Positions 7,121-18,162 of a stretch of 64,000 bases of DNA are shown one piece after another. Numbering within the stretch: the first letter of the stretch is position 1; every line of letters starts with the position of its first letter. The stretch spans positions 186,001-250,000 of the forward strand of contig CBDDEN010000009.1 of assembly GCA_965226925.1 (NCBI GenBank). Direction: 5' to 3'. The stretch comes from CBDDCX01 sp965226925. Lineage in GTDB: Bacteria > Gemmatimonadota > Gemmatimonadetes > Longimicrobiales > Gaopeijiaceae. The translations under genes were made by a program, and so were the position numbers. Below the pieces are notes generated by a model. It was not told the origin of the DNA. It worked only from the letters and a program-made list of their open reading frames with translations, and made no database searches.

Positions 7121-8716
7121 TCAGCGAGCCCGCGATTCGAGCAGCGCGCGACCGTCCAGGTCGCTCGGGGCCGGAATCCCGGCGAGGCGTGCGAGCGTCG
7201 GGGCCACATCCACCGTCGACGCCGCCTCTCGGGAGACCCCCGCCTCGATCCCTGCCCCAAGGAAGATGATGGGCACGCTTCTGTCGTAGTAGTAGGGCGA
7301 CCCGTGAGTCGTCACGTCGCTGGTCGCGATGTAGTTGGGCCTCCAGCGGTGGTAGACCCCGTAGCGCGCGGGCAAGCTGACGGCACGCTCCCTGGACAAG
7401 GAGTGGGCGAAGAGAATCGCGAAGGAATCGGGTCGAAGCTGGGCATTCTCCACCTCGGCGAACGTGTACGCGGCTCCGACGAAGGGAAGCTCCTCCAGTG
7501 CCGACTTGATCCCCCGGGCAAGCGCGTCACCCTGCGCGCCGCTTTCTACCACTCCGAGCACCGCGCGTTGGAACGTGAGGATCTCCTCTCGGCCCAACCG
7601 CTTGGCGTCCACACCCGCCTCGGCAAGGTGTTCGGGGACCTCGAGGATGCCGTGATCGGACGAGAAGGCCGCTACCCAGCCTTCCGGCCCCACGGCATCG
7701 TCCAATGACTGGAACAGATCTTCCAACACGGCGTCCAGATGGAGCAGGTTGTCCAGCTGCTCAACGCTGAAGGGCCCGTAACGGTGTCCGATGCGGTCCA
7801 CCTGTGAAAACGACACTGCCAGGTAGTCCACCACGGACCGTTGGCCGAGCTCGAGCTCCGCGATCGCGGCACGTGCGAGACCGAGCACCGCCGCGTCGGG
7901 GGCGGGAGTCTCGAACCGCCATACCGTCAAGGCCGCCGGATTCGCTTGGACTGCGGCCTGGGAGGGCCGGTGCGGGAAGACCCCACTTCGTCCGCCACGC
8001 TCGTAGTCCGAGGTGTCGGTTCGGGCGAGGCGTGCGGCCTCCTCGGGCACCCGACTCTCCCAAACGGTAGCCGAGTAGATCCCGGGCATCACTTCCCGGT
8101 TGAATCGAAGGACCCAGTCCGGGTACTCGGATCGGTAGTGGCTGGAGGTGATGAACCCGGCCACGGGATCGGTCATCCAGTACACCTCCCCGGCAGCCCG
8201 CCCGGCGAACCCGATCGCGGAACGGTCTTTCCGAGAGATGGAAACCACTCGTGCGCCGGCATCGGCCTCCGATATCCAGTCGGGAAGCCCACCCCGGTAC
8301 AGATTTGCAGGCGATCGGCCAGGCATGGTCGGGTAGCCGAGGATCCCCGCCTCGGGATCGGCCATCGAGTAGACCTCCCGCCACTCTCCCGAGCGTAACT
8401 CCCGCCACTCGTTCCCAACGATCCCATGCCGCGTCGGATGCACGCCGGTGGCCAACGAGGCGTGTCCCGGAGCCGTATAGGTGTGGGCGTGGTCGTGCGT
8501 CCCGTTCGGGAAACGGCGCCCTTTGTCCAGCAGACGCCGGAGGCCCCCCGTGAAGAGGGACTCATACCGGTCCAGCATGTCGGTCCTGAGCTGATCGACA
8601 GCGATGAGCACCACCAGGGTGGGACCATCGACGTCTCTCCCCCCTTCGGTGGTCCGACACCCCACGAGGAGAACGGACCACAGGGTCAACAGAATGGGGC
8701 GACGAAGCGAAGCCAT
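7121..8716 (-). CDS. Alkaline phosphatase superfamily lipoprotein (PafA-like)
   Basis: A 531-residue exported enzyme. A short hydrophobic leader ends in the lipobox LVGC, giving an outer-membrane or periplasmic lipoprotein. The metal-binding start LIAVDQLRTD and the nucleophile region HTYTAPGHASLATG (Thr nucleophile) are those of Thr-type alkaline phosphatases/phosphodiesterases such as PafA. A further metal site appears at FSSDHG. The ATG at 8716 was preferred because it puts the signal peptide at the N terminus. It would hydrolyse phosphate mono- or diesters outside the cytoplasm; the exact substrate is not evident. Confidence 0.85.
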   Translation of the reverse strand: MASLRRPILLTLWSVLLVGCRTTEGGRDVDGPTLVVLIAVDQLRTDMLDRYESLFTGGLRRLLDKGRRFPNGTHDHAHTYTAPGHASLATGVHPTRHGIVGNEWRELRSGEWREVYSMADPEAGILGYPTMPGRSPANLYRGGLPDWISEADAGARVVSISRKDRSAIGFAGRAAGEVYWMTDPVAGFITSSHYRSEYPDWVLRFNREVMPGIYSATVWESRVPEEAARLARTDTSDYERGGRSGVFPHRPSQAAVQANPAALTVWRFETPAPDAAVLGLARAAIAELELGQRSVVDYLAVSFSQVDRIGHRYGPFSVEQLDNLLHLDAVLEDLFQSLDDAVGPEGWVAAFSSDHGILEVPEHLAEAGVDAKRLGREEILTFQRAVLGVVESGAQGDALARGIKSALEELPFVGAAYTFAEVENAQLRPDSFAILFAHSLSRERAVSLPARYGVYHRWRPNYIATSDVTTHGSPYYYDRSVPIIFLGAGIEAGVSREAASTVDVAPTLARLAGIPAPSDLDGRALLESRAR

Positions 8717-8979
8717 CTCGATCTCTGAGTGTGGTGAACCCACAAGTCGTCCGACGAGCGGCGCCGGTGAAGCGGCGCTGGTCGGACCGGAACCGGAAAT
8801 CTAACTCCCTCTGCCCCTGCGCGTCCCGCACCGCCAGGCAGTCCCGGAAGCGGCGACTTCCGTCTTGGGCTCCGCAAGGGAATCGTTGCCCCGGGCGACT
8901 CGTCAGCGTACCTAGTAGTCGAGCTTCGCCCGCTCACTCAACGGCCTTCACTCCGTCCCCCACTAGGGAGCCAACGGTT

Positions 8980-9378
8980 ATGGGTGCAAGAATGAAGCCG
9001 ATCCTCGGTGCGCTGGTCACAGCGTACGTCATCTTCCTACTCGGGCTCACGTACTTCTTCGGCCCGATCAATGCCAACGATATGCCCGGCGGCGCGATGA
9101 TGCCGCTCTGGGCCTCTTTGGCGGTCGTATCCGTGCTTCTCGTTCTCTTCTACGATTGGGTGAACGTCGCGGTGCAGAATCCCGTGAAGTCGGGCCTGAT
9201 CGTCTCCCTTTCACAGATTCTTCTCGTGGACGTCTTCTATGTAATGAACGGCGCACGCGGAATCGCGGCGGCTGGGGCAAGCGCAGTCCTCCTCCTCGCC
9301 GGGTGGGTGGCAGTAGGTGTGGTCTACAGCATGTTGTCGGGGGGCCCCGCCCCTGCGGACTCTGGCGGCGACATGTAA
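8980..9378 (+). CDS. Small four-helix membrane protein, unknown function
   Basis: A 132-residue protein with four hydrophobic segments (about residues 5-25, 38-57, 65-85 and 88-115) and a short acidic tail. AGGGAG lies nine bases before the ATG. It resembles small hypothetical membrane proteins seen in many environmental genomes but has no motif that suggests a role. It stands alone, divergent from the phosphatase gene. Confidence 0.75.
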   Translation: MGARMKPILGALVTAYVIFLLGLTYFFGPINANDMPGGAMMPLWASLAVVSVLLVLFYDWVNVAVQNPVKSGLIVSLSQILLVDVFYVMNGARGIAAAGASAVLLLAGWVAVGVVYSMLSGGPAPADSGGDM

Positions 9379-9817
9379 TCAGGATTTCCTCAATAAGGTG
9401 CGGCAGGCCACTGCACCTCGGGCGAGGCCAAAGTGAGACCCCGCGGTGGCAGGAGCGCATCGCGGGGTTTCCGTTGCCAGGTACGCTCCTGGGCCGACCG
9501 CGGCTGCAGCGACGAATCCTCTCGGGTTTCGGAGGATCCGCGAGAACGCTCGGACCCTCGCGGGCGCCTTCCTTCGAGATGACCAGGTTCCGAACGGCCT
9601 CTTGAAGAAGCACGGAGGGTAGGACGGCGCCGCGATAGCGTCAACGGAGCGACGTCCCCTCGCGCTCGGAGCGAGGCCCGCCGCAACACCGAATCCTAAC
9701 CGCAGGCTGGCCAAAACGGCGAAATCGGCGCTATTCTGTGAACAAATTCCGGCTTAGGAGAACCTTAGAGGAAGAAGGGCTCTTGCCGAAGCTCGAGTCG
9801 TAAAGCGTGAGGCGAGA
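9379..9817. other. Intergenic region, no gene seen
   Basis: About 440 bases with no convincing reading frame, RNA or repeat. It presumably holds the promoter of the DUF1592 operon. Confidence 0.5.
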
Positions 9818-12346
9818 ATGAGAGCACTGAGTGCCGCACTGGCAACGCTCGGTATCCTGCTGGTGCTCGTAGGGCAGCCGGCGGACGCCGGGATCACACC
9901 AGACGCGACGGTCATCCGTCCCCTGGCGACCCACGTCGAGGCTCCGTTGCCCCCGGTGACGGCTCTGCCTGCGGTCCCTGCCAGGGAGATGGTTCCGTCC
10001 GCGGTGCACGGTGTCGGCCGCGGCGCACCCGACGCTACGGCCGAAGAGTTCACGGTGATGGTCCAGCGGTACTGCATGGCCTGTCACAACGACGCCCTGC
10101 TCACCGGCAACCTGTCGCTGATGGGCTTCGAGGTGGAAAAGGCCCCGGAGATGGCGGAGACCGCCGAGCGGATGATCCGCAAGCTCCGCGCCGGCATGAT
10201 GCCGCCGGCGGGTATGCCGAGGCCGGGCGGTGACACTCTCATGATGTTGGTGAGGGAGCTCGAGACCCGCATCGACGAGGACGCGGCTCGTAACCCGAAT
10301 CCCGGCTGGAGGACCTTCCAACGCCTCAATCGGGCAGAGTACGCCAACGCGGTCCGGGACCTCCTGGGCCTTGAGATCGACGTCGGCACCTTCCTGCCGC
10401 TCGACACCAAGAGCGCCAACTTCGACAACATCGCCGACGTCCAGATGCCGTCCGCCACCGTGATGGAGGGATACATGCGGGCGGCCAACCACATCAGCAG
10501 AATGGCGCTGGGAGATCCGGACGCTGAGCCGAACTCGACTCGCTATCGGCTGCCGCGCACCGCATCGCAGAAAGATCGGGTCGAAGGGGCCCCGTTCGGC
10601 ACGCGCGGCGGGGTCTCCGTCATCCACAACTTCCCGGCGGACGGAAAGTACGTCTTCCACATCCAGCCCTATCCGGCGGTGGAGGGCGAGGTGTTCGGGC
10701 GCACGTTCGGCAACGTCCAGATCGAGGTATCCATCGACGGGGCCCGGGTAGCGTTGATGACCGTGGATCGCTAGATGCACGAGTCCGAACCGAGCGGCTT
10801 GAACATGCGGACGGACTCGCTCTACGTGACGGCGGGCCCGAAGCGCGTCACAGCCGCGTTCCTGCGCACGTTCGAAGGCGAAGTAGACGACCTGATCCGG
10901 CCCATCGATCACACGCTGGCCGACGGGCAGATCGGCATCGGCTACGGTGTCACGACGATCCCACACCTCCAGCGGCTCACGGTTCTGGGTCCCTACCAGG
11001 TCACCGGCGTTTCCGACACACCGACCCGCCAGCGGGTCTTCACATGCCGACCGACATCTCCCGACGAAGCACGCCCCTGCGCGGAACGCATCATCTCGCG
11101 CCTGGGCGCCCGGGCCTACCGCGGGCCACTCGACGAGACCGACGTCAAAGGACTGCTGGGCTTCTACGATCGAGGAGCGGCCGACGGCGGCTTCGAGGGC
11201 GGGGTTCGTATGGCGCTCCAGGCCATGCTGGCCAGCACGCACTTCCTGTTCCGAATGGAGGAGCGCCCGGGCGGAGCGAGGCCCGGTGAGGTCCACCGGA
11301 TCGGCGATGTGGATCTGGCCTCCCGGCTGTCATTCTTCCTGTGGGGCTCCCCGCCCGACCAGGCGCTGATCGACCTGGCCGAAGTGGGCCGGCTCTCGAG
11401 CCCGGGCGAGTTGGAGCGTCAGGCGCGCCGGATGTTGGCGGACCCGAGGGCCGAAGAGGCGCTGGCCTCGCGTTTCGGCGGCCAGTGGCTCCGCCTCCAG
11501 GACCTGGACAAGATCCACCCGGACGCATTGTCGTATCCGTACTTCGACGAGACCCTGGCCAAGTCCATGCGGCGTGAGACCGAGTTGCTCTTCTCGCACC
11601 TCATTCACGAAGACGGAAGCGTCATGGAGTTGATGACCGCGGACTACACGTTCATCGACGAGCGCCTGGCCCGGCACTACGGAATCACGGGCATCACGGG
11701 ATCCGAGTTCCAGAGGGTGTCCTATCCGGACGATCGCCGTCGCGGCATTCTGGGGCACGGGAGCATTCTCGCGATGACGTCTCACGCCAACCGCACCTCA
11801 CCGGTCCTGCGTGGCAAGTGGGTGCTCGAGGTGCTGCTGGGGACTCCGCCCCCGCCGCCGCCGCCCGACGTGCCGGCGTTCGAAGAGACCGAGGGTGACA
11901 CGGACGGGCGGTTCCGGACGGTCCGCGAGCGTATGGAGCAGCACCGCTCCAACCCCGTGTGCATGGCGTGTCATCGGGTCATCGACCCGATAGGGCTCGC
12001 GCTGGAGAACTTCGACGTCACGGGGGCCTGGAGAATTCGGGACGAGGGGAATCCCATCGACCCGATCGGAGAGCTCTACGACGGAACGCCCCTTCAAGGT
12101 CCTGCGGACCTCAGGGCGGCCCTCCTGAGCCGGCCGGAGGTCTTCTACCGGATCTTCGCGACGAACCTGATGGCCTACGGGCTGGGGCGACGCGTCGAGT
12201 ACTTCGACATGCCGACGGTGCGCGTAATCACGCGTGACGCCGCGGAGAACGACTACCGCCTCTCCTCGTTCGTGATGGGGGTCGTGAACAGTCCGGCTTT
12301 CCAGACGACGCGGGTGGAAGAGGAAGAGACGTCAGGGGGCCTCTAG
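9818..12346 (+). CDS. DUF1587/1592/1588/1585/1595 c-type cytochrome-like protein, in-frame TAG
   Basis: A large secreted multidomain protein typical of planctomycete-type operons. After a signal peptide comes a haem-type CxxCH (C86-MACH), then the DUF1587 region, the carbohydrate-binding-like middle, and the DUF1592, DUF1588 and DUF1585 regions, where a second CMACH at about 11960 leads into RVIDPIGLALENFD. An in-frame TAG (10772-10774) splits it into a 318-residue and a 523-residue open frame. The sequence continues collinearly in the same frame, so it was one protein. It sits 38 bases ahead of its usual partner, a DUF1552 gene. A role in extracellular electron or polymer chemistry is generally assumed but not established. 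Confidence 0.85.
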
Positions 12347-12384
12347 GACCCGCCTATACAGCAACCTCGACGAGGTCGACACCG

Positions 12385-13773
12385 ATGGATTTCATCACCG
12401 GCAAACACATCTCACGGCGGCAACTGCTGCGCGGCGTGGGTGCATCGCTCAGCCTTCCGCTCCTCGATGCGATGATCCCGGCCAAACGGTTGTGGGCGTC
12501 GTCACCCGCCGTGGTGGCGGCGGAGCGGACGCGCTTGGTCTGCATCGAGCAGGTACACGGAGCCGCCGGCTGCAACGAGCTCGGCGAGTCCCTGAACCTC
12601 TGGTCGCCGAAGGCCACGGGCCGCGACTTCGACCTTTCGCCGACGAGCCTGCGCTCACTCGAGCCTTTCCGCGACTACCTGACCATCGTCAGCGACACGG
12701 ACTCGAGAATGGCAGACGCCTTCTCCCCGCAGGAGATCGGCGGTGACCACTTCCGGACGGCCGCGGTGTTCCTGACGCAGGCGCACCCGAAGCAGACCGA
12801 GGGGTCCGACGTGCACATCGGCACGTCAATGGACCAGATCTATGTCCAGAGTCTCGGACAAGACACTCCGATCCCGTCCGTGCAGCTCTCCATCGAGAAC
12901 GTGGACCAGGCGGGGGGATGCGCCTACGGATACGCCTGCGCCTATACGGATACGATCAGCTGGGCCGCCCCCGGCGAGCCGCTGCCCATGGTGCGAGACC
13001 CCCGGGCCGTCTTCGAGATGCTGTTCGGCGCCGGTGGCACGCCCGAGCAGCGCGCACGGCGCCGCCAGGCCGACCGCAGCATTCTCGATTGGATGCTCGA
13101 GGAGATCTCCGCGCTGCAGAGGGAGCTGGGTCCGTCGGACCGTCACCGTCTCGACCAGTACACCGAGAATATCCGAGAGCTGGAGCAGCGCATCGGGCGC
13201 ATCGAGGCGCAGAACGCCAGCGGTGAGGAGCGCGAGATCCCCGAAGCGCCGGTCGGCGTTCCGGACGACTTCGCGGAGCACATGAAGTTGATGTTCGACT
13301 TGCAGGTGTTGGCTTTCCTGTCGAACACGACCCGCGTCTTCACACTGAAGATGGGACGCGACGCGTCTCCCCGGGTCTACCCCGAGAGCGGAGTCAACAC
13401 GCCCTTCCACTCGGCGTCGCACCACGGAGGTCGGGAGAACCGAGTGAAGGACTTCGCGGCGATCAACGCGTACCACGTGTCCATGCTGCCGTACTTCCTG
13501 GACAAGCTCAAGAACACCATGGAGGGTGACGCGAACCTGCTGGACAAGACGATGATCGTGTACGGATCGGCCATGGCCGACAGCAACCTCCACAACCACA
13601 TCCGGTGCCCGCTCTTCATGGTGGGCGGGGCGAACGGCCAACTGCAAGGCGAGCAACACATCAAGGCGCCCATCGGCACCCCCATGGCGAACGTCATGCT
13701 CGACATGTTGCACAAGCTGGGGGTGAACGACATCGCGAAGTTCGGCAACAGCACGGGCACGTTCTCCGTCTAG
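12385..13773 (+). CDS. DUF1552 family protein with Tat signal
   Basis: A 462-residue protein beginning with a twin-arginine leader (ISRRQLLRGVGASLSLPLLD), so it is exported folded. The remainder matches the DUF1552 family, which nearly always follows a DUF1592 gene. The order here is the same, with a gap of 38 bases, and an ankyrin gene follows after 21 bases. The frame is intact. The fold is related to the alkaline-phosphatase-like DUF1501 proteins, but the reaction is unknown. Confidence 0.88.
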   Translation: MDFITGKHISRRQLLRGVGASLSLPLLDAMIPAKRLWASSPAVVAAERTRLVCIEQVHGAAGCNELGESLNLWSPKATGRDFDLSPTSLRSLEPFRDYLTIVSDTDSRMADAFSPQEIGGDHFRTAAVFLTQAHPKQTEGSDVHIGTSMDQIYVQSLGQDTPIPSVQLSIENVDQAGGCAYGYACAYTDTISWAAPGEPLPMVRDPRAVFEMLFGAGGTPEQRARRRQADRSILDWMLEEISALQRELGPSDRHRLDQYTENIRELEQRIGRIEAQNASGEEREIPEAPVGVPDDFAEHMKLMFDLQVLAFLSNTTRVFTLKMGRDASPRVYPESGVNTPFHSASHHGGRENRVKDFAAINAYHVSMLPYFLDKLKNTMEGDANLLDKTMIVYGSAMADSNLHNHIRCPLFMVGGANGQLQGEQHIKAPIGTPMANVMLDMLHKLGVNDIAKFGNSTGTFSV

Positions 13774-13794
13774 GATCGCGCACTGAGGGAGCTC

Positions 13795-15583
13795 ATGGTA
13801 GGAAGAAGAAAGACCGGCTTGCGATCGGCGTCACTGCTGGCGCTCACGCTCACGGTGCTCGCAGGCGCCGCTCCGGCCGTGGCCCCCGTGGCGGACGCTG
13901 CGCAACGAGGCGATGCGGAGGCGGTGCGCTCCTTGCTCCAACAGGGTGCTGATCCAAATGCCGCCCAACCGGACGGACTCACTGCGCTTCACTGGGCAGC
14001 CCTCAACGACCAGCTCGAGATCGCTCAGGTTCTGCTCTACGCGGGTGCGACGGTGAAGCCCGTCACACGGGTCGGCGGTTACACTCCCTTGCACCTCGCC
14101 AGTCGGGCAGGTCATTCGGCAGTCGTACGTGCGCTGCTCGAGGCGGGCGCCGACCCTGACGAGTACACGACCACGGGGGTCACGGCCCTTCATTTCGCGG
14201 CCGAAGCCGACGCCGCCGATGCCGTGGTGGCATTGATCGACCACGGTGCGGACGTAGACGCCCGCGACTCGTTCGCGAAGCGCACGCCCCTCATGTTCGC
14301 CTCGGTCCTGAACGCCCTCGAGGCCATGCGGGCCATCGTCGGCGCCGGCGCCGACCTGTCCGCGACGACCGCCGTGAAGAACTACGTCGAGATCGCGGAA
14401 GAGGCCGACGCCGAGCGAGAGCGTCGAGCCCGCGTTCGCAAGGCCGCCGAAGACCACGATCCCGACGCCCCGGCCGAGGAGTCGCGTGGCTTACAGCAGG
14501 GCCACGCGGCCCCCGCGCAGGAACCGGAGGACCCCAAGCTGCCCAAGCTCCTCTCCTCGAATGAGCAGATCGGGCTGCAGGGCGGGTTCACGGCACTCCA
14601 CTTCGCGGCTCGCGAAGGGCACATCGAGGCTTCTCAACTCCTTGTGCACGCGGGGGCCGACGTGAATCAGGTGACCGCCGGGGACGAGTCCAGCCCCATG
14701 CTCGTCGCCGTCATCAACGGGAACTACGACCTGGCGAGGGACCTCCTCGAGGCCGGAGCGGATCCCAACCTGGTCAGTGACGATGGGGCCGGCCCCCTGT
14801 TCGCGACGCTCAACATCGAGTGGTCGCTCCGGACCTGGTACCCTCAACCGCAGGCGTTCCGCCAGCAGGAGACCTCCTATCTGGATCTGATGGAGCTGCT
14901 TCTGCGGGGCGGAGCCGATCCGAACGCGAGGGTGACCACCCACATCTGGTACGCCGTGTACAACGCGGGACGGATGGGCGTGGACTTGGCGGGTGCGACT
15001 CCTTTCTGGCGCGCCGCCTACGCCGCCGACGTGCGGGCCATGCAGCTGCTCCACGCCAATGGGGCCGACCCGAACATCTGGACGTACCATCTTCCTCGGC
15101 CCCGCAGGGTGGACCCTGACGTACCTAGCAATCCGGCCAACAGCGAGCCGGAGCCGCTCGACCCGTCCGGGTTGCCCGAGGTTGCCCCACGGTGGTCCGG
15201 GCACGCATCCTCTGCACGCCGCGTCTGGCGTGGGCTTCGGCACATCCCGTGTTGCGCAGACCCATCGGCATGTGCCCGAGGGATGGCTGCCGTCCGTGAA
15301 GTACTTGATCGAGGACCTGGGGGTCGACCCCGACTTGCGGGACCAGGACGGCTACACGGCTCTGCACCATTCGGCGGCGAGGGGCGACAACGAGACGATC
15401 CTGTACCTGGTCGGCCAGGGAGCGGACGTCACTCTGATCAGCCGCCGCGGTCAGACCACGGCCGACCTCGCGAATAGCCCCGAGCAGAGGGCCCAGCCCC
15501 ACCCGGTGACCATCGCGCTGCTGGAGAAGCTGGGCTCGAAGAACAATCACCAGTGCAGATCGTGCGGCGGTGCATCGAACTAG
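13795..15583 (+). CDS. Secreted ankyrin-repeat protein, one frameshift
   Basis: After a signal peptide the protein carries many ankyrin repeats (LLQQGADPNAAQPDGLTALHWA is the first clear one), a charged linker around residues 200-250, and more repeats to the end. The frame changes once, between about 15170 and 15200: the upstream frame reads GLPEVAPRW and the downstream frame resumes at GTHPLHAASG. The C terminus NNHQCRSCG is a CxxC-type ending. It is the third gene of the DUF1592-DUF1552 operon and may be a scaffold for those proteins, which is inference. The family call is certain from the repeats. Confidence 0.85.
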
Positions 15584-15608
15584 AAGGCCGTCGAACACGG
15601 AGCGAGGA

Positions 15609-16147
15609 ATGAAACGGTACATGTCCACCGTCGTTAGCACGGTCCTCGTCGCGCTGGTCGCGGTGACGGCTGTTTCGATCCCCACGGACGGGGCGGCGCA
15701 GGACACGGTGTGGAATCGCTACACACTCGAGGATCTCGGCGGAGTGTTCGTGCGGACCGAAGCGGCCACGTGCGAGAGCGTCGGGGTCACCCGCCAGGCC
15801 GCGCAGGCGGACGCGGAAGCCATTCTCGTCGAGTCGGAGGTCGATCTGCTCACGGAAGGCGAGATGCTCAGGAACCCCGCGCTTCCCGAGCTGAGGATCA
15901 CCTTGGAGTGTGCCACGAAAGAGGGCTCCGACGCCGTCGCCTACTCGGTGTCTGTGCGCGTTCAGCAGGCGGCTCAGATGACCCGCGATTCGAAGCCGTG
16001 ACGTGGTGGTCGACGGGTGTAGGGGTGGAAGACTCCGCGACCGCCCAGACGGCTCTTCAGGAAGCCCTCAAGGTCAAGGTGGAGGAGTTCGCCACGGCCT
16101 ACATCCAGGCGAATACGGAGCCGGCCGACACCACGGGGAGCCGCTAG
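15609..16147 (+). CDS. Small secreted protein of unknown function, one frameshift
   Basis: A signal peptide (residues 1-30, ending at AAQ) is followed by a soluble alpha/beta-looking domain without recognisable motifs. Around 15990 the frame shifts by one base: the first frame ends QMTRDSKP and the second continues VTWWSTGVG and ends at 16147. The joined product would be about 178 residues. It lies 25 bases after the ankyrin gene and could belong to the same operon. Confidence 0.55.
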
Positions 16148-16167
16148 CCGGCCCTCACCACCGGGCT

Positions 16168-17136
16168 CTACCGACCCACGGCCGCACGCCCGGTGCGAAT
16201 CGCTCCGTCGGCCTCGTCGCCCTGCATCAGAAGCGCCAGGAAACCCTCCTGAATGCGCTCCTCGATGTCCGCGGCGCCGGCCGTGATCATGTCGGGCAAG
16301 CCCGCACGCTTCGCGTGCGACAGCACTTCTTGGTTTCCGGCCTCCGCGGCTCCTCGGTCCCCGCCGAGCGCTCCTCGCAGACTGCCGATGCCGCACGCGA
16401 GAAGACTGTAGCCCGGGATGTCGGCGATCTCCGCAACGACCGCAACCGCGGCGGGGTCCTCGACCATGATCATGGCGAGGATCTCGCCTGACGGGTTGGC
16501 CGGCGACCAGACGTCGGCTCCCGCATCGTCGAAGAAGCTCACGACCGTCCGAGCCTCCTCCGGAGTCCGCACGTGTGGGAAGACCACTCCGTCGGCTCCG
16601 AGCTCCAGGATCTCCCGGACGCGAACCCGCGCGACCTCCTCGCCGTCCCTCTCGATGGGCGGGATGCGCACCAGGAGCGTCTTTCGCCCGGCGGCGCCCG
16701 GAGCGCGGAGCCCCTCGGCGATGGCTCCCACAGCCTCGGAATCATAGCCGCCCTCCAGGTTCAGAAAGAGGAAGTCGTACAGCGGATTCCGGGCCAGCCG
16801 CCGACCCCCCTCCCTGGTGTAGACGGGAGGCGGTCGCTCACCGCTCCGTCTCTGCTCCTCGGTGGGCGGGCGCTCATTGGGGACGAAGACGCCGAAGGTC
16901 GCGATCCCGTCGACCCAGAGGTCGATGATGGCATTCTCGTGGGCATTGGCGACGCCTGCGAAGTCCGCGGCGTTGCCGCCCTCAGCCGCCCCCTCATCAC
17001 CCGGAGCCACCTGACAGGCGGCAATACAGACGATCAGCAAGGCGACGGAGCGGGTCGGCCGAACCCGGAAACGTCGAGGGGCATCGAGGGCGCTCGCTTC
17101 GACTCCGTCGGCCCAGGTGAATCGCTCGGACGACAC
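16168..17136 (-). CDS. HpcH/HpaI aldolase-like lipoprotein
   Basis: A 322-residue protein with a leader ending in IVCIAAC, a lipobox, followed by an HpcH/HpaI-type TIM-barrel domain (IATFGVFVP at the start, GADGVVFPHVRTPEEA in the middle, MIMVEDPAAV and PGYSLLACGIGSLRGAL later). The GTG start overlaps the TAG stop of the upstream paralogue by one base, so the pair is translationally coupled. Cytoplasmic relatives cleave 4-hydroxy-2-oxo acids; export of such an enzyme is unusual. The metal-binding Glu region is recognisable, but activity cannot be judged. Confidence 0.72.
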   Translation of the reverse strand: MSSERFTWADGVEASALDAPRRFRVRPTRSVALLIVCIAACQVAPGDEGAAEGGNAADFAGVANAHENAIIDLWVDGIATFGVFVPNERPPTEEQRRSGERPPPVYTREGGRRLARNPLYDFLFLNLEGGYDSEAVGAIAEGLRAPGAAGRKTLLVRIPPIERDGEEVARVRVREILELGADGVVFPHVRTPEEARTVVSFFDDAGADVWSPANPSGEILAMIMVEDPAAVAVVAEIADIPGYSLLACGIGSLRGALGGDRGAAEAGNQEVLSHAKRAGLPDMITAGAADIEERIQEGFLALLMQGDEADGAIRTGRAAVGR

Positions 17137-17963
17137 TAGTCGTTCCGGCCGGCCGCTGCCCTGCCCACCGCGAGGGCGTCGTCGCCATTGACGATGATGA
17201 GCCGAAATCCTTGTTCGAGGCGCTCCGCGATATCGTCGGCTCCGGCGGTGATCCCACAGGGAACGTCGAACTCCTTGCAGGCCGACAGCACCGTCTGGAT
17301 GGCACCCTCGATGGCCGGGTCATCTCCATCGTAGGCCCGCCGGAGGTCCCCCGGCCCCGGAATCACCACGCCGACACCCGGCGTCCCGACGATCTCACGG
17401 GCGTTCGCCACGCCGACCTTGTCCTCGATGAGCAGGATGCTCAGCAGGCGACCGTCCGGATTCGTTGGCCAAAGATCGCCGCCCATGGAGCCCACGGCGA
17501 AGGCGGCCTCGTCCGCCGTCTCCACGTGAGGGAAGACGATGCCGTCCACCCAGGCGTCGAGTCCCCGGCCCACCCGCTCCCTGGCTGCCTCGCGGCCGTC
17601 GCGAATGGGTGGGATGCGAAGCACGATGGGGTGCGCATCCTCGCCCCTGGCATCCACCATGGCCCGCATGTAGACCTCCATGGCCGGGATATCGAAGGGC
17701 CCCGTCTCGAGGGAGTAGAAGACGAAGTCCGTCTTTGGTTTCTCGACGATCCTGGCGCCCTGCTCCGCGGTCTTGTCACCCGAGAATACTCCGAACACGG
17801 CCTGGCCGTCCTTCAGGAGCTCGACGACGTCGTTCGGTTTCACCTGAGGAGCCTCCTGGTCGGGTGGCAAGACTACGCGCACAGCCCCTGTGATAACCAC
17901 CAGAAGAGCGATCAAGCCGACCACGCCGGCTATGCGGAGGGGCGTAAGGGTCACGGCGGGCAT
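17136..17963 (-). CDS. HpcH/HpaI aldolase-like protein with N-terminal membrane anchor
   Basis: A 275-residue paralogue of the next gene. Residues 10-28 form one hydrophobic segment, so the barrel faces the periplasm. Domain landmarks are AVFGVFSGD, VDGIVFPHVETADEA, LLSILLIEDKVGVANA and PGVGVVIPGPGDLRRAY. These closely follow the family pattern in which the Glu and Asp of the last two motifs bind the divalent metal. Its stop overlaps the start of the second copy. The duplication with two different membrane-targeting leaders suggests a periplasmic role. Confidence 0.75.
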   Translation of the reverse strand: MPAVTLTPLRIAGVVGLIALLVVITGAVRVVLPPDQEAPQVKPNDVVELLKDGQAVFGVFSGDKTAEQGARIVEKPKTDFVFYSLETGPFDIPAMEVYMRAMVDARGEDAHPIVLRIPPIRDGREAARERVGRGLDAWVDGIVFPHVETADEAAFAVGSMGGDLWPTNPDGRLLSILLIEDKVGVANAREIVGTPGVGVVIPGPGDLRRAYDGDDPAIEGAIQTVLSACKEFDVPCGITAGADDIAERLEQGFRLIIVNGDDALAVGRAAAGRND

Positions 17964-18162
17964 CCTCCTCTCGGAGACGTCGGCGTCAGTGGATCTGCGG
18001 GCACGGGCGTAGCTACAGTACCCACCTCACGGGTCGTCGCGCCAACTCGGAGAGCATGATTCCGGCGTGATGCGCTCTCAGGTACGGTAGCGGGCGTGCT
18101 CCCTCAAGGAACGCCCGGCCACTTCCCTTGCGGGCCATGCCTCACTTGCGGGATCTTCAAGA

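Noticed and set aside
9731..11296. Long minus-strand frame opposite the DUF1592 gene
   Set aside because: High-GC antisense frame; the plus strand has the conserved domains.
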